34,654 nucleotides of DNA. Origin: an uncultured Craurococcus sp. Its GTDB lineage: Bacteria; Pseudomonadota; Alphaproteobacteria; Acetobacterales; Acetobacteraceae. The stretch covers positions 1 to 34,654 of the forward strand of contig CADCTD010000175.1 in assembly GCA_902805545.1 (NCBI GenBank), given 5' to 3'. Below the pieces are notes generated by a model, which ran no database searches, was not told the DNA's origin, and saw only the letters and a program-made list of their open reading frames with translations. Position numbers and translations under genes: made by a program. Shown piece by piece: positions 7,932 through 16,707 of the stretch. Every line of letters starts with the position of its first letter. Positions within the stretch are counted from its first letter, which is position 1.

Positions 7932-8879
7932 TCAGTATTTCAGGCCGGTGTCGCAGAGGATGGTGGCGACGACGGCGCCGGGCGCCAGCCGCCCCGAAGC
8001 GAGCAGGGCGGCGGCTGCGCAGGCATTGGCGGCGGCGGAGAAGCCGACATGCAGCCCCTCCCGCAGGGCCAGCAGGCGGCGCCAGTGCTCGGCCTCCTCG
8101 TCCGTGACGGGGATCGAGGCATCCATCAGGCTGGCGTCCCAGTGCGGCGGCACCAGGCCGTACCCGGTGCCCTGCAGCAGGTGGCGTGGCTTGGCCACGG
8201 GCTGGCCGGCCAGGGGCTGGCAGTCCGAAGGCTCGACCGCGGCGCAGAGCAGGCGCGGGTTGCGCTGCCGCAGCGCCGCGGCGACGCCGAGGAAGGTCGC
8301 GCCGGTGCCGACGCAGGCGACCCAGGCATCGACCCGGCCGCCCGACTGCTCCCAGATCTCGGGGCCGGTCGTCTGCTCATGCGCCCGCAGCCCCTCGGCC
8401 GCGTGGAACTGGTCGACATGGAAGCCACCGCGCTCGGCGGCGATGGCGCGCGCCCGCTCGGCGGCCGCAGCGACGTCGGCGCCGGTCACCTGGCCGGGGG
8501 CGCCGTCCACCTGGGGGACCAGCACCACCTCGGCGCCCAGCGCCTCGAGCATCCGGGCGCGCTGCGGGCTGTTGCCGGCGGACATGGTGGCGACGAGCGG
8601 GTGGCCGAGGATGGCGCAGGCGACGGCGAGGCCCGCGCCCATGTTGCCGCTCGTCATCTCGACGACGGGCGCGCCGGGGCGCAGGCGGCCATCCGACCGC
8701 GCCGCGAGCAGGATGGCGCGGGCGGCCCGGTCCTTCACGCTGCCGCCGGGCTGGAGGAATTCGGCCTTCGCCAGGATGCGCCCCGGCCCGGGATGGGCGC
8801 GGTCGAGGGCGACCAGGGGCGTCCGGCCGATCAGGTCGAGGGCGGAGGCGGCGGGAGGCGGGGACATGGGGCGGAGCAT
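7932..8879 (-). CDS. Cysteine-synthase-family PLP enzyme (fold type II) in the cob locus
   Basis: A 315-residue fold-type II PLP enzyme with the CysK/CysM/CBS layout. The Schiff-base lysine is in FLQPGGSVKDRAA (Lys49). The substrate loop is TSGNMG (76–81), the phosphate-binding loop is GTGAT (191–195), and a TGPEIW element and a C-terminal CDTGLKY are present. It differs from standard CysK in TSGNM (usually TSGNT) and in GTGYGLVPPHWD where CysK has GIGAGF-like sequence. Substrate is therefore uncertain. O-acetylserine or O-phosphoserine sulfhydrylase activity is the default guess. It lies 24 bases downstream of cobD in the same direction and probably shares its transcript. A link to aminopropanol or side-chain supply for B12 is possible but unproven. 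Confidence 0.88.
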   Translation of the reverse strand: MLRPMSPPPAASALDLIGRTPLVALDRAHPGPGRILAKAEFLQPGGSVKDRAARAILLAARSDGRLRPGAPVVEMTSGNMGAGLAVACAILGHPLVATMSAGNSPQRARMLEALGAEVVLVPQVDGAPGQVTGADVAAAAERARAIAAERGGFHVDQFHAAEGLRAHEQTTGPEIWEQSGGRVDAWVACVGTGATFLGVAAALRQRNPRLLCAAVEPSDCQPLAGQPVAKPRHLLQGTGYGLVPPHWDASLMDASIPVTDEEAEHWRRLLALREGLHVGFSAAANACAAAALLASGRLAPGAVVATILCDTGLKY

Positions 8880-8903
8880 AGCAGGGGGATCGGCCGCGCC
8901 AGG

Positions 8904-9860
8904 TCAGGGGATGAGGGCAAGCAGCAGGGCGAGGCCGATCAGCAGCGCATCGGCGAGGCGGAAGAGGCGCAGCGCGCGGCGGATATCGGCCGGGCTGGCC
9001 TCGCGGCGGCCATCGCCCATCAGCGCATCCTCGACCAGCACGCCGGCATAGCGGCGCGGGCCGGCCAGGGCGAGGTCGAGGGCGCCGGCCATCGCCGCCT
9101 CCGGCCAGCCGGCATTGGGCGAGCGGTGGCGGTGGGCGTCGCGGCGGAGGGCGCGGAGGGCGGCGGCGGGGCCGGCGCCGGGCATCAGGCCGGCGGCGAG
9201 GACCAGGAGCAGGGCCGAGAGGCGGGAGGCGGGGAGGTTCACGAGGTCATCGAAGCGGGCGGCGGCCCAGCCGAAGGCGGCGTGCCGCGGGGTGCGGTGG
9301 CCGATCATGCTGTCCGCGGTGTTGACCGCCTTGTAGGCCGCGGCGCCGGGCAGGCCGCCGAGCGCCAGCCAGAGGGCGGGGGCGACGATGCCGTCGGAGA
9401 AATTCTCGGCGAGGCTCTCGATGGCGGCGCGGCAGATGCCGGCCTCGTCGAGCGAATCCGGGTCACGGCCGACGATGTGGGAGACGGCGATGCGGCCGGC
9501 GGCCAGGCCGTCACGCTCCAGGGCGGTGGCGACGCGGGCGACGTGCTCGTGGAGGCTGCGCTGGGCGAGCAGGCTGCTGGCGAGCAGGGCGACGGCGAGC
9601 CAGCCGAGGGGGAGGCGGTGCAGCGCGGCCTCGATCAGCCAGGCGGGGGCGAGGCTGGCGGCGAGCAGGATCAGCAGCGTGGCAAGGCCGGCGGCGCGGC
9701 GGCGGGCGGGCGGCCAGGCCTCGCGGTTCAGGCGGCTGTCGAGTGCCGCGATCAGGCGGCCGAGCCAGGTGACGGGGTGGCCGATGGACCGCAGCAGGCG
9801 GTCCGGGTATCCGATGGCGGCCTCGATCAGCAGGGCGCAGGCGGCGGTGGCGAGGGCCAT
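8904..9860 (-). CDS. cobD: Adenosylcobinamide-phosphate synthase CobD (CbiB)
   Basis: The 318-residue integral membrane protein attaches the (R)-1-amino-2-propanol phosphate arm to adenosylcobyric acid. Family hallmarks are IEAAIGYPDRLLRSIGHPV near the N-terminus, ENFSDGIVAPALW, YKAVNTADSMIGHR, RFDDLVNLPASRL and a C-terminal SPNAGWPEAAMAGAL. Several hydrophobic segments are visible (for example around 45–65 and 75–90). The ATG at 9858–9860 gives the standard N-terminus. A 35-residue upstream extension would lie antisense within cobC and is not supported. The start codon shares CATG with the divergent cobC start, so the promoter must lie inside cobC or overlap it. The PLP-enzyme gene follows 24 bases downstream. 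Confidence 0.96.
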   Translation of the reverse strand: MALATAACALLIEAAIGYPDRLLRSIGHPVTWLGRLIAALDSRLNREAWPPARRRAAGLATLLILLAASLAPAWLIEAALHRLPLGWLAVALLASSLLAQRSLHEHVARVATALERDGLAAGRIAVSHIVGRDPDSLDEAGICRAAIESLAENFSDGIVAPALWLALGGLPGAAAYKAVNTADSMIGHRTPRHAAFGWAAARFDDLVNLPASRLSALLLVLAAGLMPGAGPAAALRALRRDAHRHRSPNAGWPEAAMAGALDLALAGPRRYAGVLVEDALMGDGRREASPADIRRALRLFRLADALLIGLALLLALIP

Positions 9861-10839
9861 GATGGACGGTATCCCGGGCGTGGCCCATGGCGGCGATCTG
9901 GAGGCGGCGCGCCGGCTCTTCCCGCAGGCGCCCACTCCCTTCCTCGACCTGTCGACCGGGATCAACCCCCATGGCTACCCGATGCCGCCACTCGGGGCCG
10001 AGGCCTTCGCCCGGCTGCCCGAGCCGGCGGCGCTCGCCCGGCTCGAGGCGCTGGCGGCGAGGCGCTATGGCGCACCCTCGGCCGCGCATGTGGTGGCGGC
10101 GCCGGGGACGCAGATCCTGCTGCCGCTGGTGGCCGGGCTGGTGCCGGCGGGCGAGGCGCGGATCCTTGGGCCGACCTATGCCGAGCACCGGCGGGCGGCG
10201 GTGCTGGCCGGGCATGCGGTCGGCGAGGTCGAGGCCGTGGCGGGGCTGGAGGGGGCGGCGCTCGCCGTGCTCGTCAATCCCAACAACCCGGATGGGCGGC
10301 TGGTGCCGCGGCCGGTGCTGCTCGGCCTCGCGGCAGGGCTGCTGGTGGTGGACGAGGCCTTCATGGAGGTCGCGCCGCCCGGGGCCTCGCTGGCGGGCGA
10401 GGTAGGGCGGCCGGGGCTGGTCGTGCTGCGCTCCTTCGGCAAGTTCCACGGGCTGGCGGGGGTGCGGCTGGGCTTCGCCCTCGCCGAGCCGGGGGTAGCG
10501 GCGCGGCTGCGGGCGCGGCTGGGGCCCTGGGCCGTCTCCGGGCCGGCGATCGCCGCGGGGATGGCGGCGCTGGCCGATGCGGCCTGGGCCGAGGCGATGC
10601 GGGCGCGGCTGGCGGCGGAGGCAGCGCGGCTCGATGTGCTGCTGGGGCGGCACGGGCTGGAGGTCGTGGGCGGGACGGCGCTGTTCCGGCTGGCGCGCGG
10701 GGCGGAGGGGGTGTTCGGCCGGCTGGGGCGGCAGGGGGTGCTGGTGCGGCGCTTCGAGGGGCGGCCGGGGCTGCTGCGCTTCGGCCTGCCGGGGGATGAC
10801 GCGGCGTGGGAGAGGCTGGGGCGGGCGCTGGCCGGCTGA
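9859..10839 (+). CDS. cobC: Threonine-phosphate decarboxylase-like aminotransferase CobC
   Basis: A 326-residue fold-type I PLP protein of the histidinol-phosphate aminotransferase-like group. In B12 synthesis CobC (the counterpart of Salmonella CobD) makes (R)-1-amino-2-propanol O-2-phosphate from L-threonine O-3-phosphate. Visible blocks are VAHGGDLEAARRLFPQAP, the LDLSTGINPHGYP element, VNPNNPDG, VVDEAF (Asp165) and the Schiff-base lysine in SFGKFHGLAGVRLGF (Lys195). Two adjacent ATGs (9859 and 9862) are possible starts; a GTG at 9880 would still leave the core intact. There is essentially no 5' non-coding space. No threonine kinase (PduX/BluE) is present in the window. Confidence 0.95.
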   Translation: MMDGIPGVAHGGDLEAARRLFPQAPTPFLDLSTGINPHGYPMPPLGAEAFARLPEPAALARLEALAARRYGAPSAAHVVAAPGTQILLPLVAGLVPAGEARILGPTYAEHRRAAVLAGHAVGEVEAVAGLEGAALAVLVNPNNPDGRLVPRPVLLGLAAGLLVVDEAFMEVAPPGASLAGEVGRPGLVVLRSFGKFHGLAGVRLGFALAEPGVAARLRARLGPWAVSGPAIAAGMAALADAAWAEAMRARLAAEAARLDVLLGRHGLEVVGGTALFRLARGAEGVFGRLGRQGVLVRRFEGRPGLLRFGLPGDDAAWERLGRALAG

Positions 10840-10906
10840 CCGGAGGTTGCGGCGCCGGGCGGACCGGACGAAGCTGGGCGGTGAACCGATCTCGCCGGGA
10901 GCCACC

Positions 10907-11530
10907 ATGCCGAAGCACAGCCCCATCGCCTTCATTGCCCTCGCGGCCGCCCTGCCGGCGCCGGCGCTGGCGCATCACCCGATGGGCGGCGCTGCCGCGA
11001 CGAGCGCCTGGGAGGGCTTCCTCTCCGGCATGGCACATCCGGTGGTCGGGCTCGATCACCTGGCCTTCCTGCTGGCGGCGGGGGTGCTGGCGGCGGCGGT
11101 GCGGAAGCGGGCCGGGATCGCGGCGCTGATCGCCTTCCTCGGCGCGGGTGTGGCAGGGGCGGTGCTGCATCTCGGCGGCTTCGGGCTCGGGCCGGTGGAG
11201 GCGGCGGTCGCGCTCACCGTGCTCGGGGCGGGGGTGGCGCTGCTGGCGGCGCCGGCGCGGCTGCCGCAGTCGGCGCCGGCCTGGCTGGCGCTCGGCTTCG
11301 GGGTGGCGGGGCTGTTCCATGGGCATGCCTATGCGGAGGCCGTCGCGGGCGCCGGGCCGCCGGTGGTCGCCGCCTATCTGCTGACCCTGCTGGCGGTGCA
11401 GGCGGGGATCGGGCTGCTGGCGATGCGGGTGGCGCAGCGCATGGGCGAGGCGCGGCCGCAGCGGCGGTGGGCCGGGGCGGCGGCGACGGTGGTGGGGGCG
11501 GTGGCGCTGGGGGCGGCGGTGCTCGCCTGA
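10907..11530 (+). CDS. hupE: HupE/UreJ-family metal transporter
   Basis: The 207-residue membrane protein has an N-terminal signal-like segment ending in ALA, followed by HHPMGG. It then has the family block GFLSGMAHPVVGLDHLAFLLA and a later FHGHAYAEAV, and about six hydrophobic helices in all. HupE/UreJ proteins are secondary nickel or cobalt transporters. In B12 loci they are usually read as cobalt importers, which fits the 67-base distance behind cobC and the cobalt demand of CobN. No B12 box is seen upstream, so it may depend on the cobC transcript. Histidines in HHPMGG, AHP, LDH and FHGH are the likely metal ligands. Confidence 0.9.
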   Translation: MPKHSPIAFIALAAALPAPALAHHPMGGAAATSAWEGFLSGMAHPVVGLDHLAFLLAAGVLAAAVRKRAGIAALIAFLGAGVAGAVLHLGGFGLGPVEAAVALTVLGAGVALLAAPARLPQSAPAWLALGFGVAGLFHGHAYAEAVAGAGPPVVAAYLLTLLAVQAGIGLLAMRVAQRMGEARPQRRWAGAAATVVGAVALGAAVLA

Positions 11531-11546
11531 GGCTTGGCCGAGCGAG

Positions 11547-11571
11547 GACGGGCATAGATGGATAGCCCGTC
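11547..11571 (+). terminator. Hairpin after hupE, weak terminator candidate
   Basis: GACGGGC (11547–11553) pairs perfectly with GCCCGTC (11565–11571) around an 11-base loop, 16 bases after the hupE stop. No T-run follows, so intrinsic termination is doubtful. The rest of the gap up to the next start (11572–11692) holds a locally AT-richer stretch (AAATCGTTTTT, about 11625–11637) that could be part of the promoter of the next gene. Confidence 0.3.
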
Positions 11572-11692
11572 GACGCCTGCCCCCTGAGCGTGAGCCATCG
11601 CTGGCAACGATAGCAAGGATCAGGACAAATCGTTTTTCCGGATGCCGCGGCCGGTGCAGCCTGACCGGGGTCGGTTGGCTCCGGAGGGTGGC

Positions 11693-12901
11693 ATGCTGGC
11701 AGTGCGGGATCGGATGGCGGGGCGGCCTCTGGCGCTTGGCGGAATGCTGGCACTGGCTTCGGCGATTGGCATCGGCCGCTTCGTCTATACGCCTCTCCTG
11801 CCGGCCATGGCCGAGGGGCTGGAGCTGACGGGCGGCCAGGCGGGGCTGATCGCCTCGGCCAATTTCTGCGGCTATCTCGCCGGAGCGCTGCTGGCTGCGG
11901 CGCGGCTGCCGGGATCCCGCCGGGCCTGGCTGCTGGGGGCGCTGGCGCTCGGGGCGGCGACGACGGGAGCGATGGGGGTGGCCTCCGGCCTGCCGGCCTT
12001 CCTGCTGCTGCGGGGGATCGGCGGCGCGGCGAGCGCCTTCGTGCTGGTCTTCGCCTCGGCCCTGGTGCTGGACCGGCTGGCGGCGGCGGGACGCGGAGAC
12101 CTGGCCGCGTTGCATTTCGCGGGCGTGGGGGTGGGGATCGCCGCCTCGGCCGGGCTGGTCGCCCTGCCGGGCCTGGGCTGGCGTGAGTTGTGGGGCGCCT
12201 CCGGGCTGGTCTCGCTGGCCGCGGTGGGGGCCGTGGCCTGGCTGGTGCCGAGGGAGGAGGGGGCGGCGAGGCCCGTTGCCCCGCGACCGGCCGGCGAGGG
12301 CAGCTGGCTGGCATGGTGGGCCGTGGCCTATGGGTTGTTCGGCTTCGGCTATGTCGTCACCGCGACCTTCCTCGTCGCCATCGTCCGGACGGAGCCGGCG
12401 CTGCGGGTGGTGGAGCCCTTCGTCTGGCTGGTGGTGGGGCTGGCGGCGGTGCCCTCGGTGGCGCTGTGGGGATGGGGCGGACGGCGCTTCGGCCTGGCGC
12501 GCAGCTTCGCCGCGGCCTGCCTGGTCGAGGCGGCCGGGGTGGCGGCGAGCGTGCTCTGGCCGGGCGCGGCTGGGGCGCTGGTCGCGGCGGCGCTGCTGGG
12601 CGGGACCTTCATGGGGCTGACCGCGCTGGGGCTGGCCGGCGGGCGGGCGCTGTCGGCGGCCGACCCCCGGCGGACCCTCGCAGTGCTGACGGCAGCCTTC
12701 GGCATCGGTCAGATCGTCGGGCCAGCGCTGGCCGGGCTGCTGCACGACCGGACGGGAAGCTTCGGCCTGCCCTCGCTGCTGGCGGCGGCGGCCTTGCTGG
12801 CGGCGGGCGCGATGGCGTGGCGGGTGCCGCTGCCGGGCGAGGCCGTGGGTCGCAAGCCTGTGGTGCAGTGCAGTAATCCATGCTCGGATGCGGCAGACTG
12901 A
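11693..12901 (+). CDS. YbfB/YjiJ-family MFS transporter
   Basis: A 402-residue, roughly 12-helix major facilitator protein. The block ASAIGIGRFVYTPLLPAMAE followed by LTGGQAGLIASANFCGYLAGA is characteristic of the YbfB/YjiJ group (DUF1228), whose substrates are mostly unknown. The ATG at 11693 is chosen because GGAGGG (11683–11688) sits about 4 bases ahead. An earlier in-frame ATG at 11642 has no such site. The C-terminal tail (about the last 18 residues, containing QCSNPCSDAAD) is hydrophilic and looks unlike the rest. The stop lies 22 bases before the ABC cassette, so it could be the first gene of that transcription unit and handle a related compound, but this is inference. Confidence 0.85.
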   Translation: MLAVRDRMAGRPLALGGMLALASAIGIGRFVYTPLLPAMAEGLELTGGQAGLIASANFCGYLAGALLAAARLPGSRRAWLLGALALGAATTGAMGVASGLPAFLLLRGIGGAASAFVLVFASALVLDRLAAAGRGDLAALHFAGVGVGIAASAGLVALPGLGWRELWGASGLVSLAAVGAVAWLVPREEGAARPVAPRPAGEGSWLAWWAVAYGLFGFGYVVTATFLVAIVRTEPALRVVEPFVWLVVGLAAVPSVALWGWGGRRFGLARSFAAACLVEAAGVAASVLWPGAAGALVAAALLGGTFMGLTALGLAGGRALSAADPRRTLAVLTAAFGIGQIVGPALAGLLHDRTGSFGLPSLLAAAALLAAGAMAWRVPLPGEAVGRKPVVQCSNPCSDAAD

Positions 12902-12923
12902 TGACCGAGGCAGGAGAGCCGCC

Positions 12924-14039
12924 ATGATCCCGCTGCGCCGTCGTTCGCTTTTCGCCGGGCTGGTTGCCGGGGCTGCCGCCACGCGGCGGGCCGCTGCAGC
13001 CGAGACCGTCCATGTCGGCGTCAGCGGGCCGCTGACCGGGCCGAACGCGCAGTATGGCGCGCAGTGGAAGGATGCCTTCGACCTGGCGCTGGCCGAGGTC
13101 AACCCGACCGCGCAACGGCAGATCCAGTACGTCTTCGAGGACAGCCAGAGCGACCCGCGGCAAGCGGTCGCCATCGCGCAAAAGTTCGTCAACGACCCAC
13201 GCATCGTCATGGAGCTCGGCGATTTCTCCTCGCCGGCCTCGATGGCGGCATCGCCGATCTACCAGCGCGCCAAGCTCGTGCAATTCGGCTTCACCAACTC
13301 GCACCCGGACTTCACCAAGGGCGGCGACTACATGTGGAGCAACTCCATCAGCCAGGCGGAGGAGCAGCCGGGGCTGGCGGATTACGCCATCGCGGGCCTC
13401 GGCAAGCGGCGGCTGGGGGTGATCCACCTCAACACCGACTGGGGCGTGACCAGCAAGAACCTCTTCGCTGCCGCGGCCAAGGAGAAGGGTGCCGAGGTGA
13501 CGGCCGCGGAGGGCTTCCTGCCGGGCGAGCGCGACTTCCGCTCGACGCTGGTGCGCATCCGCGACAGCAATCCGGACTGCATCGTGCTGCTGGCCTATTA
13601 CGCCGATGCCGCGACCATCGTGCGGCAAATCCGGACGCTCGGGCTGCCGCAGGCGATCGTCGCCGTCAGCTCGGTCTATTCGCCGAAGCTGCTGGAGCTG
13701 GGCGGCGAGGCGGTGAACGGCGTGCATGTCATCACCACCTTCTTCCCCGACGAGCCGCGGCCGGAGGTGCAGCGCTTCGTCAATGCCTTCCGCGCCAGGT
13801 ACAACCGCGAGCCGGATACCTTCAACGCCACCGCCTATGACACGATGATCCTCGCCTCCACGCTGGTGAACCAGTATGGCGCGACGCGGGCAGCGGTGCG
13901 CGAGGGGCTGGCCAAGGTGCGGGGCGTGCCGAGCGTGGTCTTCGGCACCATGCAATTCGACCCGAACACCCGCCGGGTGGAGGGCGCCCGCTACAAGCGG
14001 CTGGTGGTGAAGGACGGCCGCTTCACGCTGTGGTCCTGA
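12924..14039 (+). CDS. Periplasmic substrate-binding protein, branched-chain amino acid/amide ABC type
   Basis: The 371-residue protein has an RR-containing signal (LRRRSLFAG, then an Ala-rich stretch) with probable cleavage after Ala26, before [19 protein letters not shown]. The RRSLF pattern suits Tat export but could also be a Sec signal. The body is a type I periplasmic-binding fold of the Leu/Ile/Val-amide family (Peripla_BP_6). GAGAG upstream (around 12913) gives a reasonable ribosome site. The C-terminal [24 protein letters not shown] resembles binding proteins for amides and other small organic acids. The ligand cannot be named from sequence. The TGA shares one base with the ATG of the permease gene, beginning a chain of coupled genes. 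Confidence 0.93.
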   Translation: MIPLRRRSLFAGLVAGAAATRRAAAAETVHVGVSGPLTGPNAQYGAQWKDAFDLALAEVNPTAQRQIQYVFEDSQSDPRQAVAIAQKFVNDPRIVMELGDFSSPASMAASPIYQRAKLVQFGFTNSHPDFTKGGDYMWSNSISQAEEQPGLADYAIAGLGKRRLGVIHLNTDWGVTSKNLFAAAAKEKGAEVTAAEGFLPGERDFRSTLVRIRDSNPDCIVLLAYYADAATIVRQIRTLGLPQAIVAVSSVYSPKLLELGGEAVNGVHVITTFFPDEPRPEVQRFVNAFRARYNREPDTFNATAYDTMILASTLVNQYGATRAAVREGLAKVRGVPSVVFGTMQFDPNTRRVEGARYKRLVVKDGRFTLWS

Positions 14040-15862
14040 TGGGCGGCGCCTGGTTCGACTACACGGTCAACGGCTTCGTCATTGGCAATATCTATGCGCT
14101 GCTGGCCGTCGGGCTGGCGCTGATCTATGGCGTCGCCAACCTGGTCAACTTCGCGCATGGCTCGGTCTATGTGGTCGGCGCCTATGTCGGCTGGGCGGCG
14201 ATCACCTACCTGGGGACCCCGCTGCCGGTGACGCTGCTCTGCGTGGTGGTGGTCTCGGCGCTGGTGGGGGTGGGGATCGAGCGGATCGGGCTGCGGCCGC
14301 TGCATGGCAGCTCGCGCATCGCGCCGCTGCTGGCGACCATCGGCATCGCGCTGGTGCTCGACCAGGTGGTGCAGCTGCTCTTCACGCCGGACCCGCGGGC
14401 CGTGCCGATGCAGGTGCCGGAGTGGCGCATCGCCATCGGCGGCGGCACCGTCGGCGCGCTCGACCTGCTGATCGCCGGCATCGGGCTGATCTCGGCCGTG
14501 GTGCTCTACGGCTTCCTGCGCTTCACCAAGCTCGGCTGGGCGGTGCGGGCGACGGCACAGGATTCGGACGCGGCGCAGCAGATGGGCGTCGACGTCAACC
14601 GCGTGAACATGGCGGTCTTCGCCATCGCCTCGGCGCTGAGCGGCGTCAGCGGCGTGCTGGTCGGCATGTACTACAACCAGATCAGCACGGCGATGAGCTT
14701 CGAGGCGACGCTGAAGGGCATCGTCGCGCTCATCATCGGCGGGCTTGGCAATGTCCCCGGGGCGATCGCCGGCTCGCTCATCCTCGGGCTGACCGAGAGC
14801 TACGGCATCGCGCTCTTCGGCACCTCCTACCGCAACCTCTTCGCCTTCGTGCTGCTGATCGCCATGCTGGTCTGGCGGCCGAACGGGCTCTTCGCCGCGC
14901 GGCGCTCGCTGCCGCCGGAGCCGATGACGGGCACCTTCATCGCCCGGTCGCGGCCGGTGGTGGTGCCGCGCTGGGCAGTGGTCGCGGTGATCGCCCTGGC
15001 GGCGCTGCTGCCCCTTGCCGGGCAGCCCTATGTGCTGCAGATCGGCGCCAATTCGCTGATGTACGCGATGCTGGCGCTGAGCCTGACGCTGGTGGCGGGC
15101 ACCGTGGGGCAGGTCTCGCTGGGCCATGCGGCGCTGCTGGCGATCGGCGGCTACGCCTCCGGCCTGCTGGCGATGGATGCGGGCTGGCCGGTGGCGCTCT
15201 CCATCCCGATGGCGGGGCTGGTGACAGCCGCGCTCGGCACGCTGCTGGTCTTCCCGGCCTTCCGGCTGACCGGGCATTACGTCTCCATCGCAACGCTCGG
15301 CATCGGGGAGATCGTCGCGCTCGTCATCCTCAACTGGACCGGGCTGACCCGCGGCGCGATCGGGCTTGGCGGCATCCCGCCGCTCGAGGTCTTCGGCCTC
15401 GACCTCGGCTCGGTGGAGGGCACCTACTGGCTCTGCCTCGCCGTGCTGGTGCTGCTGGCGCTGCTGCAATTGCGTCTGCTGCGCTCGCATCTCGGGCGGA
15501 CCTGGCGGGCGATCCGCGACGACCCGGTGGCGGCGCGCTCCTACGGCGTCAGCGGCGACCGCTACAAGGCGCTGGCCTTCGGCTTCGGCGGCTTCGCGGC
15601 GGGGATCAGCGGCGCCATCACGGCGCATGCCTATTCCTACATCAACCACGAGACCTTCGGCGCCAGCATCTCCATCCTGGCGCTGACCATGGTGATCCTC
15701 GGCGGGCTCGGGAACGTCCTCGGCGCGGTACTGGGGGCGACGCTGCTGATCGCGCTGCCGGAGGCCTTCCGCTTCCTCGCCGAGTACCGGATCCTCATCT
15801 ACGGCATCGTGCTGCTGCTGCTGATCCGCTTCCGCCCGCAGGGCCTGATGGGGACGGTATGA
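14039..15862 (+). CDS. Fused LivH–LivM ABC permease
   Basis: One 607-residue chain holds both transmembrane subunits of a branched-chain-amino-acid-type importer. Residues 1 to about 290 are LivH-like ([20 protein letters not shown], then LVNFAHGS and later [17 protein letters not shown]). After a hydrophilic linker around 290–315, the LivM-like half begins ([39 protein letters not shown], and [15 protein letters not shown] near the end). EAA-like coupling loops occur in both halves (GLGNVPGA and GLGNVLGA). Such fusions are known but separate livH and livM genes are commoner. The ATG overlaps the preceding TGA and the TGA overlaps the livG ATG. Confidence 0.94.
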   Translation: MGGAWFDYTVNGFVIGNIYALLAVGLALIYGVANLVNFAHGSVYVVGAYVGWAAITYLGTPLPVTLLCVVVVSALVGVGIERIGLRPLHGSSRIAPLLATIGIALVLDQVVQLLFTPDPRAVPMQVPEWRIAIGGGTVGALDLLIAGIGLISAVVLYGFLRFTKLGWAVRATAQDSDAAQQMGVDVNRVNMAVFAIASALSGVSGVLVGMYYNQISTAMSFEATLKGIVALIIGGLGNVPGAIAGSLILGLTESYGIALFGTSYRNLFAFVLLIAMLVWRPNGLFAARRSLPPEPMTGTFIARSRPVVVPRWAVVAVIALAALLPLAGQPYVLQIGANSLMYAMLALSLTLVAGTVGQVSLGHAALLAIGGYASGLLAMDAGWPVALSIPMAGLVTAALGTLLVFPAFRLTGHYVSIATLGIGEIVALVILNWTGLTRGAIGLGGIPPLEVFGLDLGSVEGTYWLCLAVLVLLALLQLRLLRSHLGRTWRAIRDDPVAARSYGVSGDRYKALAFGFGGFAAGISGAITAHAYSYINHETFGASISILALTMVILGGLGNVLGAVLGATLLIALPEAFRFLAEYRILIYGIVLLLLIRFRPQGLMGTV

Positions 15863-16707
15863 TGGCGCCGGTGCTCGAAATCCGCCGCTTGCAGAAGCGT
15901 TTCGGCGGCGTCGCCGCGGTGGCCGATGCGGCGCTCGACCTGCAGCAGGGCGAGCTGCTCAGCATCATCGGGCCGAACGGGGCGGGAAAGACGACGCTGT
16001 TCAACCTGGTCAGCGGGCTCGACCGGCCGGATGCGGGGAGCGTGCGGCTGTTCGGCCAGGAGGTGACGGGCGCGGCGGCGGAGCGGCTGGCCGGGCTCGG
16101 GCTGGCGCGGACTTTCCAGCATGGGCGGGTCTTCGGCAATCTCAGCGTGCTCGACAATGTGCTGGTGGGCGCGCATGCGCGGCTCCGGGCGGTGCGGCCT
16201 TCGGTGCCGGTGCTCGGGCCGCTGCTGGAGTTGGGGCTCGCCGCGATCCGGCCGCGGGCGGTGCGGGCGGAGGAGGCGGCGCTGCGGGAGGATGCCCTCC
16301 GCATCATCGCGCTCTTCGGTGAGCGGCTGATGCCGCGGCTCGACCATCCGGCCTTCAGCCTCTCCTATGCCAACCGGCGGCGCGTCGAGATCGCGCGGGC
16401 GCTGGCGCTGCACCCCCGCCTGCTGCTGCTCGACGAGCCGACGGCGGGGATGAACGAGACCGAGACGGCGGAGATGCAGGAGGTCGTCGCCGGGCTGAAG
16501 CGCAGCGGCCTCACCATCCTGCTGATCGAGCACAAGCTCGAGATGGTGATGCGGCTCTCCGACCGGGTGATCGTCATGGACAATGGCCGGCGCATCGCCG
16601 AGGGGCTGCCGCAGGCGGTGCGGCACGACCCGGCGGTGATCGAGGCCTATCTCGGCCACCGCGAGGCCGGGCGGGCGCGGGAGCCGGCTCAGGGGACGGT
16701 ACCATGA
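15859..16707 (+). CDS. livG: LivG-like ABC transporter ATPase
   Basis: A 282-residue nucleotide-binding subunit with Walker [10 protein letters not shown] (38–46), Q-loop Gln86 (RTFQ), Walker B LLLLDEP (187–193) and H-loop His224 (IEH). The signature region reads LSYANRR (167–173) where LivG proteins normally have LSYGQQR or LAYGQQR. The usual Gly-Gln is thus Ala-Asn. Either this is a functional variant or one ATP site is weakened; ABC dimers often tolerate one degenerate site. An insertion around 105–140 ([15 protein letters not shown]) is typical of LivG rather than LivF. Start is the first of two ATGs, forming ATGA with the permease stop. It ends in an ATGA with livF. Confidence 0.94.
   Translation: MMAPVLEIRRLQKRFGGVAAVADAALDLQQGELLSIIGPNGAGKTTLFNLVSGLDRPDAGSVRLFGQEVTGAAAERLAGLGLARTFQHGRVFGNLSVLDNVLVGAHARLRAVRPSVPVLGPLLELGLAAIRPRAVRAEEAALREDALRIIALFGERLMPRLDHPAFSLSYANRRRVEIARALALHPRLLLLDEPTAGMNETETAEMQEVVAGLKRSGLTILLIEHKLEMVMRLSDRVIVMDNGRRIAEGLPQAVRHDPAVIEAYLGHREAGRAREPAQGTVP

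Noticed and set aside
8904-9965. CobD extended by 35 residues to 9965
   Set aside because: The extension is antisense to cobC and unlike CobD N-termini; the ATG at 9858–9860 gives the standard start.
10361-13210. A 949-codon minus-strand open frame across cobC, hupE and the MFS gene
   Set aside because: Arg/Pro/Ala-rich low-complexity translation with no domain, opposite three recognisable genes.
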